Assembly (NCBI GenBank): GCA_027007005.1
Contig: JALTFO010000235.1
Span: forward strand, 1 to 46,981
Source of the DNA: Candidatus Bipolaricaulota bacterium
GTDB taxonomy: Bacteria > Bipolaricaulota > Bipolaricaulia > UBA7950 > UBA9294
Length of the DNA stretch: 46,981 nt
Reading direction: 5' to 3'
Shown here piece after piece: positions 1-8,065 of this stretch (position 1 is the stretch's first letter; every line of letters begins with the position of its first letter). Position numbers and translations under genes: made by a program. The notes under the pieces were generated by a model that saw only the letters and a program-made list of their open reading frames with translations, did not search any database and had not been told where the DNA came from.

Positions 1-45
1 GCGTTCGGGACGCTGAGGTCGCCGGTTCGAATCCGGCCTCTCCGA
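1..45 (+). tRNA. tRNA-Pro(CGG), 3' part
   Basis: The window opens inside a tRNA. The 3' half of the anticodon arm is visible with loop TTCGGGA (anticodon CGG, proline), followed by a 5-nt variable loop, a T arm with 5-bp stem GCCGG/CCGGC and loop TTCGAAT, and acceptor strand CTCTCCG with discriminator A. No CCA is encoded. The 5' half lies outside the window, so the identity rests on the anticodon loop alone. Confidence 0.85.
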
Positions 46-51
46 TTAGAT

Positions 52-122
52 GCGGGAGTAGCTCAATGGTAGAGCACTGGCCTTCCAAGCCAGTAATGCG
101 GGTTCGATCCCCGTCTTCCGCT
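52..122 (+). tRNA. tRNA-Gly(TCC)
   Basis: A complete cloverleaf: acceptor GCGGGAG/CTTCCGC, anticodon stem CTGGC/GCCAG with loop CTTCCAA (anticodon TCC) and a normal T arm with TTCGATC. No CCA is encoded. It lies six bases after the preceding tRNA, so the cluster is probably cotranscribed. Confidence 0.95.
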
Positions 123-135
123 CTTGAGAAAAGAT

Positions 136-208
136 GCGCCCGTAGCTCAGTGGACAGAGCAACGGCCTTCTAAGCCGTCGGCCGGAGGTTCGAATCCTCC
201 CGGGCGTA
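136..208 (+). tRNA. tRNA-Arg(TCT)
   Basis: A complete cloverleaf: acceptor GCGCCCG/CGGGCGT, anticodon stem ACGGC/GCCGT with loop CTTCTAA (anticodon TCT, reading AGA/AGG) and T loop TTCGAAT. The discriminator is A and no CCA is encoded. Confidence 0.95.
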
Positions 209-228
209 GATGGCTTTGGCTCAAAAAT

Positions 229-306
229 GGGGAGTGTGGCGCAGTTGGTTAGCGCGCTGGGTTGTGGTCCCAGAGGTCGCGGGTTCGAGTCCCGTCGCTC
301 CTCCCA
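229..306 (+). tRNA. tRNA-His(GTG)
   Basis: Anticodon arm CTGGG/CCCAG with loop TTGTGGT gives anticodon GTG. The base before the acceptor stem, G229, can pair with discriminator C303, which is the extra G-1:C73 pair that identifies bacterial histidine tRNAs. CCA is encoded at 304-306, unlike the other complete tRNAs in this window. Confidence 0.93.
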
Positions 307-439
307 GGAAGCTGGTTCGTAGAGTTTACTTGGTCCATGGAGTTCGTTGGGTTCATTGACTTCTGAGAGCCAGCTGGCAATTCAGATGACGGAGTTTGCC
401 ACACTTAGACTCTGTTGAAATAATGCACGAATAATGTAT

Positions 440-513
440 GCGCCCGTAGCTCAACTGGATAGAGCACCGGTCTTCGGAACCGGGGGTTGGGGGTTCAAGT
501 CCCTTCGGGCGTA
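440..513 (+). tRNA. tRNA-Arg(TCG)
   Basis: A complete cloverleaf: acceptor GCGCCCG/CGGGCGT, identical to the tRNA-Arg at 136, anticodon stem CCGGT/ACCGG with loop CTTCGGA (anticodon TCG), T loop TTCAAGT and discriminator A. It is separated from the first four tRNAs by about 130 bp in which I see no gene. Confidence 0.93.
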
Positions 514-845
514 TTCGCAAAAGCAAGACTTGATATGACAATTAGCTTGGCCACGCTTATGTGACATTGGTATGGAGTGTGAAGCATTTCCAGGACTTTG
601 TCATAGTGAATTCCGCAGCTACGCAGAACGATAGGCGCTGTTGTAGGTTTCTTGCTCGCGGCAGGATCAATATTCAGTCCCCAGGCTCCACACTACCAGA
701 CTGTTGATAGAACAATGAAGTGAGCTTGCCAGAACGATCACTTGACTTAGCACAAATTGGCTCCTAGACCGGTGCAAAATTCCCACCGCATGTCCCTCAA
801 AGAAACTGTGTCGAGAGATTAGTTGGCATCAACCGCAACACGCGG
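514..845. other. Non-coding stretch, no gene seen
   Basis: About 330 bases between the last tRNA of the cluster and the patatin promoter. No open frame has coding character and no tRNA or known riboswitch was recognised. A perfect 7-bp inverted repeat (CAACCGC/GCGGTTG, 830-848, loop AACAC) closes it. There is no T-run after the repeat, so it may be an operator or a weak terminator of the tRNA unit; its 3' arm overlaps the -35 box of the next promoter. Confidence 0.5.
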
Positions 846-874
846 TTGTCTCTCACTCAACGCTAGAGTAAGAT
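846..874 (+). promoter_or_regulatory. Putative sigma70 promoter of the patatin pair
   Basis: TTGTCT (846-851), a 17-base spacer, then TAAGAT (869-874), each 4/6 to consensus. The -10 box ends ten bases before the ATG at 884, so transcription would begin about three bases before the start codon and the mRNA would be nearly leaderless. The 3' arm of the 830-848 inverted repeat overlaps the -35 box, where a repressor could act. Confidence 0.45.
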
Positions 875-883
875 TGAAAGGAG

Positions 884-1732
884 ATGAAAATCGGACTTAG
901 CTTAGGTGGTGGTGGTGCGCGCGGTTATGCGCATATTGGTGTGTTATACGCTTTAGAAGAAGCACGGATCAATATCGATCTTATCAATGGGGCGAGCATT
1001 GGAGCGATCGTCGGTGGGGCATATGCCCTATACGGTACTTCAGATAAGCTTCAACGGATAGCAGCCGGCCAAGTCAACAAAATGCACCTCCACTACTCCA
1101 ATGTCTTCCAGAACACGCACGTTAACAACGCGCTTCTACGCAACTGGCTCTTGCAGGCTGCATGTAACATCTCTTCCCTGCGGGCCTCGGTCTATTCCCA
1201 CAAACGCAACTTGAAGGCACTGGACTTCATATTTGGAGAACACTTGTTCAGTGACACGAGGATCCCGTTCTCAGCCGCTGCTGTTGATATCATTTCCGGA
1301 AAGACAGTTTCCATCAACGAAGGCAAGCTAGTCGACGGTGTCCTGCCTTCCATCTCCATCCCAGGAATCTTCCCACCGGTGGCAAGAGACGGGTTTCTCC
1401 TCGTGGATGGCGGCGTGCTATCCAACGTTCCAGTGCGCGAGCTGCATAACCAAGGGGCTGACTTCGTCATCGGCGTAGGACTAGGACCGAATGATCTGGT
1501 GCGAACAACAAGCAACGGATTCTCTATCGTTACTTACGTCGATCTTCTAAAGGGCGAAGCCCTTGAACAGGCTGAGCTTGAAAGTTCCGACTTTGGCTTC
1601 ACCGTGCAGTTGCCAGGGTTTGACATGCTTAAGTTCGAGGGGTATGAAAAGGCCATCGCAAAAGGGTACGAAACAGCTCAGCACTATCTACCTCAATTGG
1701 AGAGAAAACTTGATGAATCACGAAGCCTCTGA
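884..1732 (+). CDS. Patatin-like phospholipase, intact active site
   Basis: A 282-residue member of the bacterial patatin/RssA family of Ser-Asp dyad lipid acyl hydrolases. The oxyanion-hole stretch GGGGARG is at residues 8-14, the nucleophile elbow GASIG puts the catalytic Ser at 38, and the DGG motif puts the Asp at 175. No signal peptide or membrane segment is seen, so it is probably cytoplasmic or peripheral on the inner membrane. The ATG is the only plausible start because a stop lies just upstream in frame. GGAG abuts the ATG with no spacing, which fits poorly with Shine-Dalgarno use and better with a nearly leaderless mRNA. Its end overlaps the next, paralogous gene by 20 bases, so the two are translationally coupled. 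The substrate cannot be told from sequence. Confidence 0.9.
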   Translation: MKIGLSLGGGGARGYAHIGVLYALEEARINIDLINGASIGAIVGGAYALYGTSDKLQRIAAGQVNKMHLHYSNVFQNTHVNNALLRNWLLQAACNISSLRASVYSHKRNLKALDFIFGEHLFSDTRIPFSAAAVDIISGKTVSINEGKLVDGVLPSISIPGIFPPVARDGFLLVDGGVLSNVPVRELHNQGADFVIGVGLGPNDLVRTTSNGFSIVTYVDLLKGEALEQAELESSDFGFTVQLPGFDMLKFEGYEKAIAKGYETAQHYLPQLERKLDESRSL

Positions 1733-2585
1733 AGGTGCTATCACCCTTGCTCTTGGCGGAATCGGAATACGCGGTGTGCTAAATATTGGGCTACTGCAGG
1801 CGCTTGCCGAAGCGGATATCCCTATCAAGAGAATAGTTGCCACAGGGATCAGCGCGATGATCGCTGCCCATTTTGCGTTGGGACGTGATCCCGCGGAAGT
1901 TCTTCCTCGTATCACCCGGTTCTTCGAGGATAACCGCCGTTCAATGTGGGGGATCGAGCAGTTGGATGGATTGACCACGGGTGGCAGGCGAGCGGCGGCG
2001 CGAAGCATGTCGTATTTTCTCCGCGAGAACCTGTTCTGCCGCTCCAACGTCATGCGCACAGCTGTTTTCTCGTGGGCACTCGTAGAAGACAAACTGACAA
2101 AGGCATTTGGCGGAAACACACCTCACGATCTGAAGATTCCGCTCGCTGTGTCGGTGATGGATATCGCAAGAGGCAAAGAGACGCTGTTAAGTGAGGGACC
2201 AATTGTCGATCTAGTAAAGGCAGGAATAGCTTTTCCCGGGCTCTTTCCTCCTGTGAAGATCGACGGCAAAAAATACGTCAGCAGTGCTACATACTGCGAC
2301 GTGCCTCTCTTGTCCCTGAGCGAAGACGATCGCCCGGTCCTAGCAGTTCGTTACCCGAAGCGACCAGAAGCGTGGCGCCCTCGCTCGATCATCGAGGTAC
2401 TCGCCCGTGTCGATGAGATAAGAGGAGACGCTCTTACTCAGCAAATCCTCTCCAAAGCCGACCAAGTGATCGAACCCAAAATCTCAAGCAACGGAAGCGA
2501 CTGGCTCAGCTTTCGCAAGATGGAAAGGGCAATCCCTCTAGTCAGGAAAGTATGCGCAGAAGAGATATCGCGATGGACTGCGTAG
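1713..2585 (+). CDS. Patatin-like paralogue with degraded active site (probable pseudoenzyme)
   Basis: A 290-residue patatin-fold protein. The start is the ATG at 1713, inside the end of the first patatin gene. An in-frame ATG 150 bases upstream is rejected because its first 50 codons only repeat the other gene in another frame. The glycine-rich oxyanion segment (GGIGIRG, residues 15-21) is kept. The elbow reads GISAM (45-49): Ser47 remains but the following Gly is Met. The DGG of the first patatin aligns with Ser190-Ser-Ala, so the catalytic Asp is missing. Segments such as the FPGLFPPV region match the neighbour, pointing to an old tandem duplication. I infer a non-catalytic partner or lipid-binding subunit of the intact patatin, but this is untested. 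Confidence 0.82.
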   Translation: MNHEASEGAITLALGGIGIRGVLNIGLLQALAEADIPIKRIVATGISAMIAAHFALGRDPAEVLPRITRFFEDNRRSMWGIEQLDGLTTGGRRAAARSMSYFLRENLFCRSNVMRTAVFSWALVEDKLTKAFGGNTPHDLKIPLAVSVMDIARGKETLLSEGPIVDLVKAGIAFPGLFPPVKIDGKKYVSSATYCDVPLLSLSEDDRPVLAVRYPKRPEAWRPRSIIEVLARVDEIRGDALTQQILSKADQVIEPKISSNGSDWLSFRKMERAIPLVRKVCAEEISRWTA

Positions 2586-2698
2586 ACTGTATCTAGAAAG
2601 ACGAAGCCGCTATCGGAATCAGCGTGGCCTAACTAGTTTGCGCTCATTAACTCCGCTTCTCCACACGTTGGTTCATTCAGCACCACTTCCCTTGGTTA

Positions 2699-2714
2699 CG
2701 TGATGCACATCACG
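2699..2714. promoter_or_regulatory. CRP/FNR-type palindrome
   Basis: CGTGATGCACATCACG is a perfect inverted repeat. Its core GTGA-N6-TCAC is the half-site layout bound by CRP-family regulators, and TGAT-N4-ATCA also resembles an FNR site. It lies about 95 bp before the start of the broken surface-protein gene. No CRP/FNR gene is in the window, so the assignment rests on the pattern alone. Confidence 0.35.
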
Positions 2715-2807
2715 GAAATTAGTCCGCACCACCACAGAAAGAACTCCCATGGCTGCTTCTCAAGTGTGATCAATTCACGCTCTTCGTTCTGCTACCTTCT
2801 TCCTATC

Positions 2808-4539
2808 ATGAAGATGAATACGAAGCGAATGATATTGTGCAGCTTGTTGCTTGTCCTCACACTATCGATCGGCATTACAGCGCTGGCGGATACACCAGTC
2901 GCAAACAATGATACTGCGACTACGGCTGAAGACTCTGCGATAACGATAGTTGTCCTTACAAATGATACAGGCCTTGGCGATACGCCGATCACGATCACGA
3001 TCGCCTCGGAGCCAAGCTTCGGAACAGCACTTGTCAACCCGGACAAGACGATCACCTATACCCCTGTCGCAAACTACAACGGGACAGACATGTTCATATA
3101 TTAACTTGTAGATGGTAGCGGCACATCGACGGCACAGGTTACAATTACCATCGTTTCAGTGAATGATACTCCTGTGCTGGAAGAGAATCTGTTCGGCACC
3201 GAGGCGGACACTCCTGTTACCATTACGCTGCGAGCCACCGACCCGGAACTCGATACGTTCTACCCCAAGGACGATCTCCTCACGTTTGCCATTGTCAATG
3301 GTCCAAGGCACGGAAGACTCGACGGGGGACCTAACGAAAACCACCTACGAGACACCGCACACTGCCATTGTGACGCTCACGTATACACCTGATGCCAGCT
3401 ACTCCGGAGACGACGACATAACGTTCTCAGTTACCGACATTGGCAGCGCAGTCGGCACGGCACAGATTTTTGTTAGGGTAGGAGTTCCTCCAGAAACAGG
3501 TCTCCTCTCCGGCAGGTGGACAGGGTCGTTCACCGTTGATGGACAATCCTTCTCCTTCACTGCGTTCAGCACGAGCATCGCTGCCGTCTATCAGATCGGG
3601 GCATTCCGCACGCAAGCCACAGCCAGTTGGTCGATGGATTCTTTCACCTCCCTCAACTTCAACACAAGCTTCCCGCTCGGGGGTCTATCGATTGTATCGA
3701 GCCTGTCGTTTAACCCAATAGGGCCAGATTACTTCCGTTACTGGCAGACGACAACACGCTTTCCGATCTCCGGCTTCAATCTGTCCCACACGTTCTACCT
3801 TGCTTCCAGCCAGACCGACTCCTACACGCTGTTTAATGCCACCTGGCAGATGAATGACGTATCAGTTACCAGCACGACAAGGTTCTCCACACTCAGCTTT
3901 TGCTTCGCAAGCGAGAAGATAACGGCACGTTGGGGATTGGAGGGGTGTGACATCGATATCGATGCTCAGCTCTCCATCGTTCAGCAAGGATTCGACTATT
4001 TCTCGTTTACGATACGCGATATTCCGATCCTCCCGCCGGACGCAATTGGCGTAGGCATCTTTCTGCGAGTTACAACAACCTTCTCGCTCACAAGCAAGAC
4101 CCTGGATGCCACAATCTATTGTCAATCCGATTGGCTCGACTGCTTCCGCGTACTGTGCGAGGTGGTTGGTGGAGACGGACTGAGTATCAATGGTGTCTCC
4201 ATCTACGGCTTGCAGTTCCAGACCACTTTCCCGGGTGGGGTAAGTGTCCGTACAGACACATCCTTTTCCGAAGAGAAGAATGCCTCTCTAACTGGTTACT
4301 CCGAGTACTTCGAGCGCTTCCGGCTCTCCGGGCCAACGGAATCTTGTTGTGGATCGCCGGGCAACTGGGAAATCCGCACCTACTTCCAGTGCACTAGCAC
4401 AACGCTCTTTGATTGGGGGATGACGTCTATCAGCGCTACGGAAGTTCTCACAGATGCTGTTCGCTTCTCGATCGGCCTCACCTTCCGTGCCACTGCACCC
4501 ATCTGGCAGATAACCACTGGTTGGCAGGTCAACTGGTAG
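2808..4539 (+). pseudogene. Secreted Ig/cadherin-like repeat and barrel-like protein, broken by a stop and a frameshift
   Basis: The ancestral protein would be about 576 residues. It starts with a signal peptide (hydrophobic core around residues 8-25, then ALA|DTP). One Ig/cadherin-type repeat of the tandem-95/VCBS kind follows, marked by ANNDTA, NGTD and VNDTPV; a second, similar segment ends near 3480. The remaining roughly 350 residues alternate polar and hydrophobic residues and end in Gln-Val-Asn-Trp, as outer-membrane barrels often do. Two lesions are present. A TAA at 3102-3104 lies mid-domain, and reading resumes in the same frame. A five-G run at 3324-3328 carries one extra G; with four Gs the frame joins cleanly (LDGDLTKT). 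No ribosome site is evident before the ATG at 2808 (ATG 2814 is an alternative). The G-run lesion could be a sequencing error, but the TAA is harder to explain that way. Confidence 0.75.
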
Positions 4540-4570
4540 AAGAAGAAATCGCAGCGCAAATCTGTGGACT

Positions 4571-4613
4571 GCGGGGCTGAGTCACAGGAGATAATCCGAC
4601 CACTTAGCCCCGC
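4571..4613. terminator. Hairpin between convergent genes, putative bidirectional terminator
   Basis: GCGGGGCTGAG (4571-4581) pairs with CTTAGCCCCGC (4603-4613): eleven pairs including one G-U. It sits exactly between the end of the plus-strand pseudogene and the end of the minus-strand HAD gene. The loop is long (21 bases) and T-runs are weak on both sides, so it may be a barrier hairpin, not a strict intrinsic terminator. Confidence 0.5.
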
Positions 4614-4635
4614 TCCTCTGCAAGATGTGATGTAA

Positions 4636-5433
4636 TCAATGGTAGATGAACTCACCAGCGGAAAGCCGAGATATGGAGCGAGCAATAAGGCGCACGTTGG
4701 GTGGTCTATTTCCCAGCATTTGCTCAGTGGTAACGCCGGTCAGGACAAGGGCGCTGTCGATCCCCGCTTCGCCCGCCCCCAAGATGTCGGTCTCCAAGCG
4801 ATCGCCTATCATCAGCGTTTCCTCGGAGCTGCACCCCGCCTTTTCTAGTGCGATCTCAAATGCGATTCTCGATGGTTTCCCTACCACAGCGTGGGGAGAA
4901 AATCCCATCCCTCTGAGCGCTCCAATCACCGCACCGGCACCTGGCTGAGGCCCATCGGGGGTAGGAAATGTAGGGTCTTCGTTTGTCGCCAGCAACCGTG
5001 CCCCAGCAAGAAGAGCACGCAATCCCTGCGCTAGACGCGCGTATGTCAAATTCCTATCCATGCCGGCAACGACCCAGTCTGCTTCGCTCGGGGAGACAAG
5101 GTTGTGTCCGCAGTTTGATAGTTCCCTGGACAATCCTTCCTCCCCCAACGGCCACACGCGCACGAGCCCGAAGTGCTCGCGCAGGTACTGCGAAGCAATG
5201 AACGCGCTATTTACTATGTCATCCGCCTCAATCGGGAAGCCAGCTTGATGAAGGGTCAACGCCACCTGATCGCGACTGCGAGTTGAGTTATTCGTTAGGA
5301 GAACTACCCGCCCAATCTTTTGCAGTTTCGCTACGCCATCGATCGCTCCAGGAATGACTTCACCACCGCGCACGAGGACGCCATCGACGTCAACGAGAAA
5401 AGCACGGTAAGACTTAAGTACTTTGTTTTTCAT
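4636..5433 (-). CDS. HAD-IIA family sugar/nitrophenyl phosphatase (NagD-like)
   Basis: A 265-residue haloacid-dehalogenase phosphatase of the NagD/phosphoglycolate phosphatase group. Motif I is DVDGV with the nucleophile Asp15 and acid Asp17, motif II is TNNS (47-50), motif III Lys is in VVGKPS (Lys186), and motif IV is GDRLETD (Asp211 and Asp216 for Mg). The cap between motifs II and III is the C2 type of subclass IIA. It is soluble with no signal peptide. It lies 36 bases after mrpD on the same strand and may be read through from the antiporter operon, although it has no obvious link to ion transport. These enzymes are promiscuous, so the substrate is left open. Confidence 0.88.
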   Translation of the reverse strand: MKNKVLKSYRAFLVDVDGVLVRGGEVIPGAIDGVAKLQKIGRVVLLTNNSTRSRDQVALTLHQAGFPIEADDIVNSAFIASQYLREHFGLVRVWPLGEEGLSRELSNCGHNLVSPSEADWVVAGMDRNLTYARLAQGLRALLAGARLLATNEDPTFPTPDGPQPGAGAVIGALRGMGFSPHAVVGKPSRIAFEIALEKAGCSSEETLMIGDRLETDILGAGEAGIDSALVLTGVTTEQMLGNRPPNVRLIARSISRLSAGEFIYH

Positions 5434-5469
5434 TGGTCAATGGTACGCGAGAAGCGTCCGCATCTACAC

Positions 5470-7005
5470 CTATGTGGCAATCAAAAAGAACACAACAAAG
5501 AACATGGAGAGGATCACGAGAATCGCATCTTCAAGATGGAATATCCGCTGGGAAAGATTCAGGGGGTGCCTACGAAGGGCGAGATACACAAGGAATCCCG
5601 CAACGATGATGGCTAGGCTCTCGCCTGCTTTGGAAACGTTCAGCCAGGAAAGAATATCTACGTGAGGGGTAAGTATGAACGAAAGCGACAGGAATGCGAT
5701 GATCGGTACGACAAGTATGCTGTAGGAAACAACCTTTTCAACGTTGTCTGTTTCTCCATGTCGCAGATGGAAGAGCGGAACCAATTTAGAAAACGCGATC
5801 ACCGTCCCAAGGGATACAAAGACCAAGAGCAGGTGAATGGAAATGGAGTGGGTAGCAAGACTGAGTAGTCCCTTGCCGCAGAACCCCGCTAGTGGAGGCA
5901 GGCCAACGATTGCCAATGTCCCAACCAGGAGGGCGATACGCGTTGCACGTGGGATCTTCTCTTTGCGAGCAACTTGCTCGGGGATGAATGCGCTTCCGGT
6001 CGTATTGACAACGTCCCCTGCCGCGAGAAAGAGGAGTCCTTTGAACAGTCCATGAGCAACGGCGTAACTGATGCTTCCAGCTATCGCCACCGGCGTCCCA
6101 ATTCCAATGCCGATGAGCAAGTAGCCCACTTGAGAGAGTGTGCTAAACGCAAGCATTCGCTTCAACTCATAGGTGAACGTGGCGTACAGCGCACCGATAA
6201 TGCCAGTCAGCCCTCCCATCACGACAAGTGGGAGTGATATGTCAATAACTCTCGACAGACGGAACAAGACAACAACCCCCATCGTTATCACCAGACCAGA
6301 GAGGAGAGCAGAAACGGCCGGGGAAGCGCTGGCATGCGCCGCAGGAAGCCACAGCGAAAAGACAAAGATACCCGCCTTGATCGAGACACCAACGACAAGG
6401 AGTGTCGACGCTACGATTAACCACATCGGGTCATGCAGACCAGCGATTCGCTCAGCGAGGAGTGCAAGATTGAGCGTTCCTGTGTGGTAGTAGATGATCC
6501 CCACCCCGAACAAGTACATCGCCATTCCAAGCGCAGCGAGAATCAGATAATTCAGACTTGCCCATATCTGTTGCGCCTTCCGCTCGTAGCCAACAAGGAG
6601 AAAGCTCACCAGCGTCAGAAGCTCGATGATGACGTAGATGTTGAATAGGTCCCTGGCCAACACAAGAGCGAACACCGAAGCAAGAAGAAAGTGTATAAGG
6701 ACGTAGAAGTACGGTTGCAGTCGTTCCCGCCACAGATAGACGGTCACTGAAAGGGTGAGGACAAGCGCAAGCAAGGAGAAACCAAGGGTGATCTTGTCCG
6801 CCACAAGCTCGATCCCGAGGTCCCGCCCCCAGCCACCCAGAACGATGGAGATTGATCCGCTTGCCCACACGCGCACCCATGACAAGGCTATGAGTGCCGC
6901 GTCAACAAGAAGCGCAACGGGAACAAGCCGGCGTGCTGCGCGCTGCCAGAGGAGGCTCAGCACACCAAGGAGGAAGTGACCGAGAGGGAGGAAGGCGATG
7001 ATCAT
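5470..7005 (-). CDS. mrpD: Mrp/Mbh antiporter subunit D (MbhH-like, NuoL/N family)
   Basis: A 511-residue polytopic membrane protein of the proton-pumping NuoL/NuoM/NuoN/MrpD family, with about 14 hydrophobic segments. Hallmarks are the Glu in transmembrane helix 5 (IYVIIELLTLVSFLLVG, near residue 130), the ALLSGLVITMGVV and FSTLSQVGYLL helices typical of the antiporter core, and a late lysine-containing helix. It would form the ion channel of the complex. It is the last antiporter gene of the operon, its start overlapping the preceding MrpC gene by 4 bases. It is the only large antiporter-like subunit here; no separate MrpA is encoded, as in the Mbh-type arrangement. Confidence 0.93.
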   Translation of the reverse strand: MIIAFLPLGHFLLGVLSLLWQRAARRLVPVALLVDAALIALSWVRVWASGSISIVLGGWGRDLGIELVADKITLGFSLLALVLTLSVTVYLWRERLQPYFYVLIHFLLASVFALVLARDLFNIYVIIELLTLVSFLLVGYERKAQQIWASLNYLILAALGMAMYLFGVGIIYYHTGTLNLALLAERIAGLHDPMWLIVASTLLVVGVSIKAGIFVFSLWLPAAHASASPAVSALLSGLVITMGVVVLFRLSRVIDISLPLVVMGGLTGIIGALYATFTYELKRMLAFSTLSQVGYLLIGIGIGTPVAIAGSISYAVAHGLFKGLLFLAAGDVVNTTGSAFIPEQVARKEKIPRATRIALLVGTLAIVGLPPLAGFCGKGLLSLATHSISIHLLLVFVSLGTVIAFSKLVPLFHLRHGETDNVEKVVSYSILVVPIIAFLSLSFILTPHVDILSWLNVSKAGESLAIIVAGFLVYLALRRHPLNLSQRIFHLEDAILVILSMFFVVFFLIAT

Positions 7006-7358
7006 GACCTCTTCTCCTTCTCAACTTCGTGAGCGATTCTCTGCGAGTCTGTGGTGTGATAGCGCTCGACGAGGAGCATCACAAAGACAAGCGCCAACGC
7101 AAGGAGAGCGAAGTTGATCACGATTGCCGAGATAACGAGCGCCTGTGGAAGAGGATCAACGTAATTAACACCTGGCCCATGCATGATCGGAGCAATTCCA
7201 TCGTTCTCGGCGTTGAGCGAGACGAGAAACAGGAAACTGCTGCTGTCGATCAAGCCAAGCGCGAGAAGCTTTATCACTAGATCGCGCCGGATAATAAGTG
7301 CTAGTACTCCGATCCCGAACAGGACAACGCCGATCGTCACACCATTTATCGGCCCCAT
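7002..7358 (-). CDS. mrpC: Mrp/Mbh antiporter subunit C (MbhG-like, NuoK family)
   Basis: A 118-residue NuoK-like subunit with three transmembrane helices. The DPLPQALVISAIVI segment, with Leu-Pro-Gln-Ala-Leu-Val before the third helix, is the family signature. I start it at the ATG at 7358, whose A is the last base of the upstream stop codon (TAATG), with GGGGAGAG about seven bases before it. A longer reading from 7403 adds 15 residues that only repeat the upstream gene in another frame. Together with MrpD it lines the ion path. It overlaps mrpD by 4 bases. Confidence 0.93.
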   Translation of the reverse strand: MGPINGVTIGVVLFGIGVLALIIRRDLVIKLLALGLIDSSSFLFLVSLNAENDGIAPIMHGPGVNYVDPLPQALVISAIVINFALLALALVFVMLLVERYHTTDSQRIAHEVEKEKRS

Positions 7359-8065
7359 TAGATCTCTCCCCTGTGACGGATGAACGAATAGATGATTACC
7401 CAAGTTCCAATGAACACCTTTACACCGATCAGCAAGTTATGGATGGGGATCGTGCCCCCACTGAACAGGCTGCCCACCCTCCCCGGCTTAAGCAGGTCGG
7501 TCAGCGGCAAACGTCCGAAGAAGACAGGAGTGACCGCAAAGAGAAGTATGACAAGTAGAATCCCCCATTCGATCTGCTCAATTACCTGTTCATGGAACCT
7601 GCGCGCCACTACCTCAGCCCCCAGCGCGGCAGCACACAGAAGGAGGCCAGTCCCTCCGACTGCCCCTCCGCTGAACCCTCCACCAGGAGACAGATGCCCG
7701 AAGATGATGAGATACATTCCGATCATGATTATCGGACCAAACAACAAGTCTGCGCCTATGCGCACCACTGGAGACTCAGCAACTCTAGCCACGCGCGGCT
7801 TCTTACTCTGGTCGGCGTTCAGATAGAAGCGAACACCGAGTACAGCCATGGAGAAGATCAGAAGCTCAAACAGTGAATCGTACAGACGGTAGTTGAGATA
7901 TATCCCGCTCACCAGGTTCACCGCGCCGGTGTCAGATGCGCCTGCGCGAAGATATGGATTATCCGTGCTTTTCTGAGGCCCGAGGTAGCCTGATGTCACT
8001 AACAGAAGCACACAGAAGCCCGATACGAGTAAGACAGCAAGAACAGCTATTACTGTTCGCCTCAT
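7358..8065 (-). CDS. mrpB: MbhE-MrpB (MnhB) fusion antiporter subunit
   Basis: A 235-residue protein joining two parts. Residues 1 to about 85 hold two helices and a segment (AVNLVSGIYLNYRLYDSLFE) resembling the MbhE-like piece at the C terminus of MrpA, which normally carries a DFRGFDTLGE-type motif. Residues from about 100 on are an MnhB domain with the strong signature GHLSPGGGFSGG in a four-helix bundle. In Pyrococcus Mbh these are separate genes (MbhE and MbhF); in classical Mrp the first part belongs to MrpA. The start overlaps the upstream gene by four bases. It should be an inner-membrane structural subunit bridging the C/D module and the E/F/G part. Confidence 0.88.
   Translation of the reverse strand: MRRTVIAVLAVLLVSGFCVLLLVTSGYLGPQKSTDNPYLRAGASDTGAVNLVSGIYLNYRLYDSLFELLIFSMAVLGVRFYLNADQSKKPRVARVAESPVVRIGADLLFGPIIMIGMYLIIFGHLSPGGGFSGGAVGGTGLLLCAAALGAEVVARRFHEQVIEQIEWGILLVILLFAVTPVFFGRLPLTDLLKPGRVGSLFSGGTIPIHNLLIGVKVFIGTWVIIYSFIRHRGEI

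Noticed and set aside
353-541. Minus-strand open frame of 62 codons
   Set aside because: It lies over the antisense of the tRNA-Arg(TCG) gene and has no ribosome site; the tRNA explains the sequence.
1563-1712. N-terminal extension of the second patatin
   Set aside because: These 50 codons read the end of the first patatin in another frame and show no patatin features; the ATG at 1713 is the better start.
2700-2807. Upstream extension of the surface-protein frame
   Set aside because: It has no coding character, and the signal peptide begins at 2808 or 2814.
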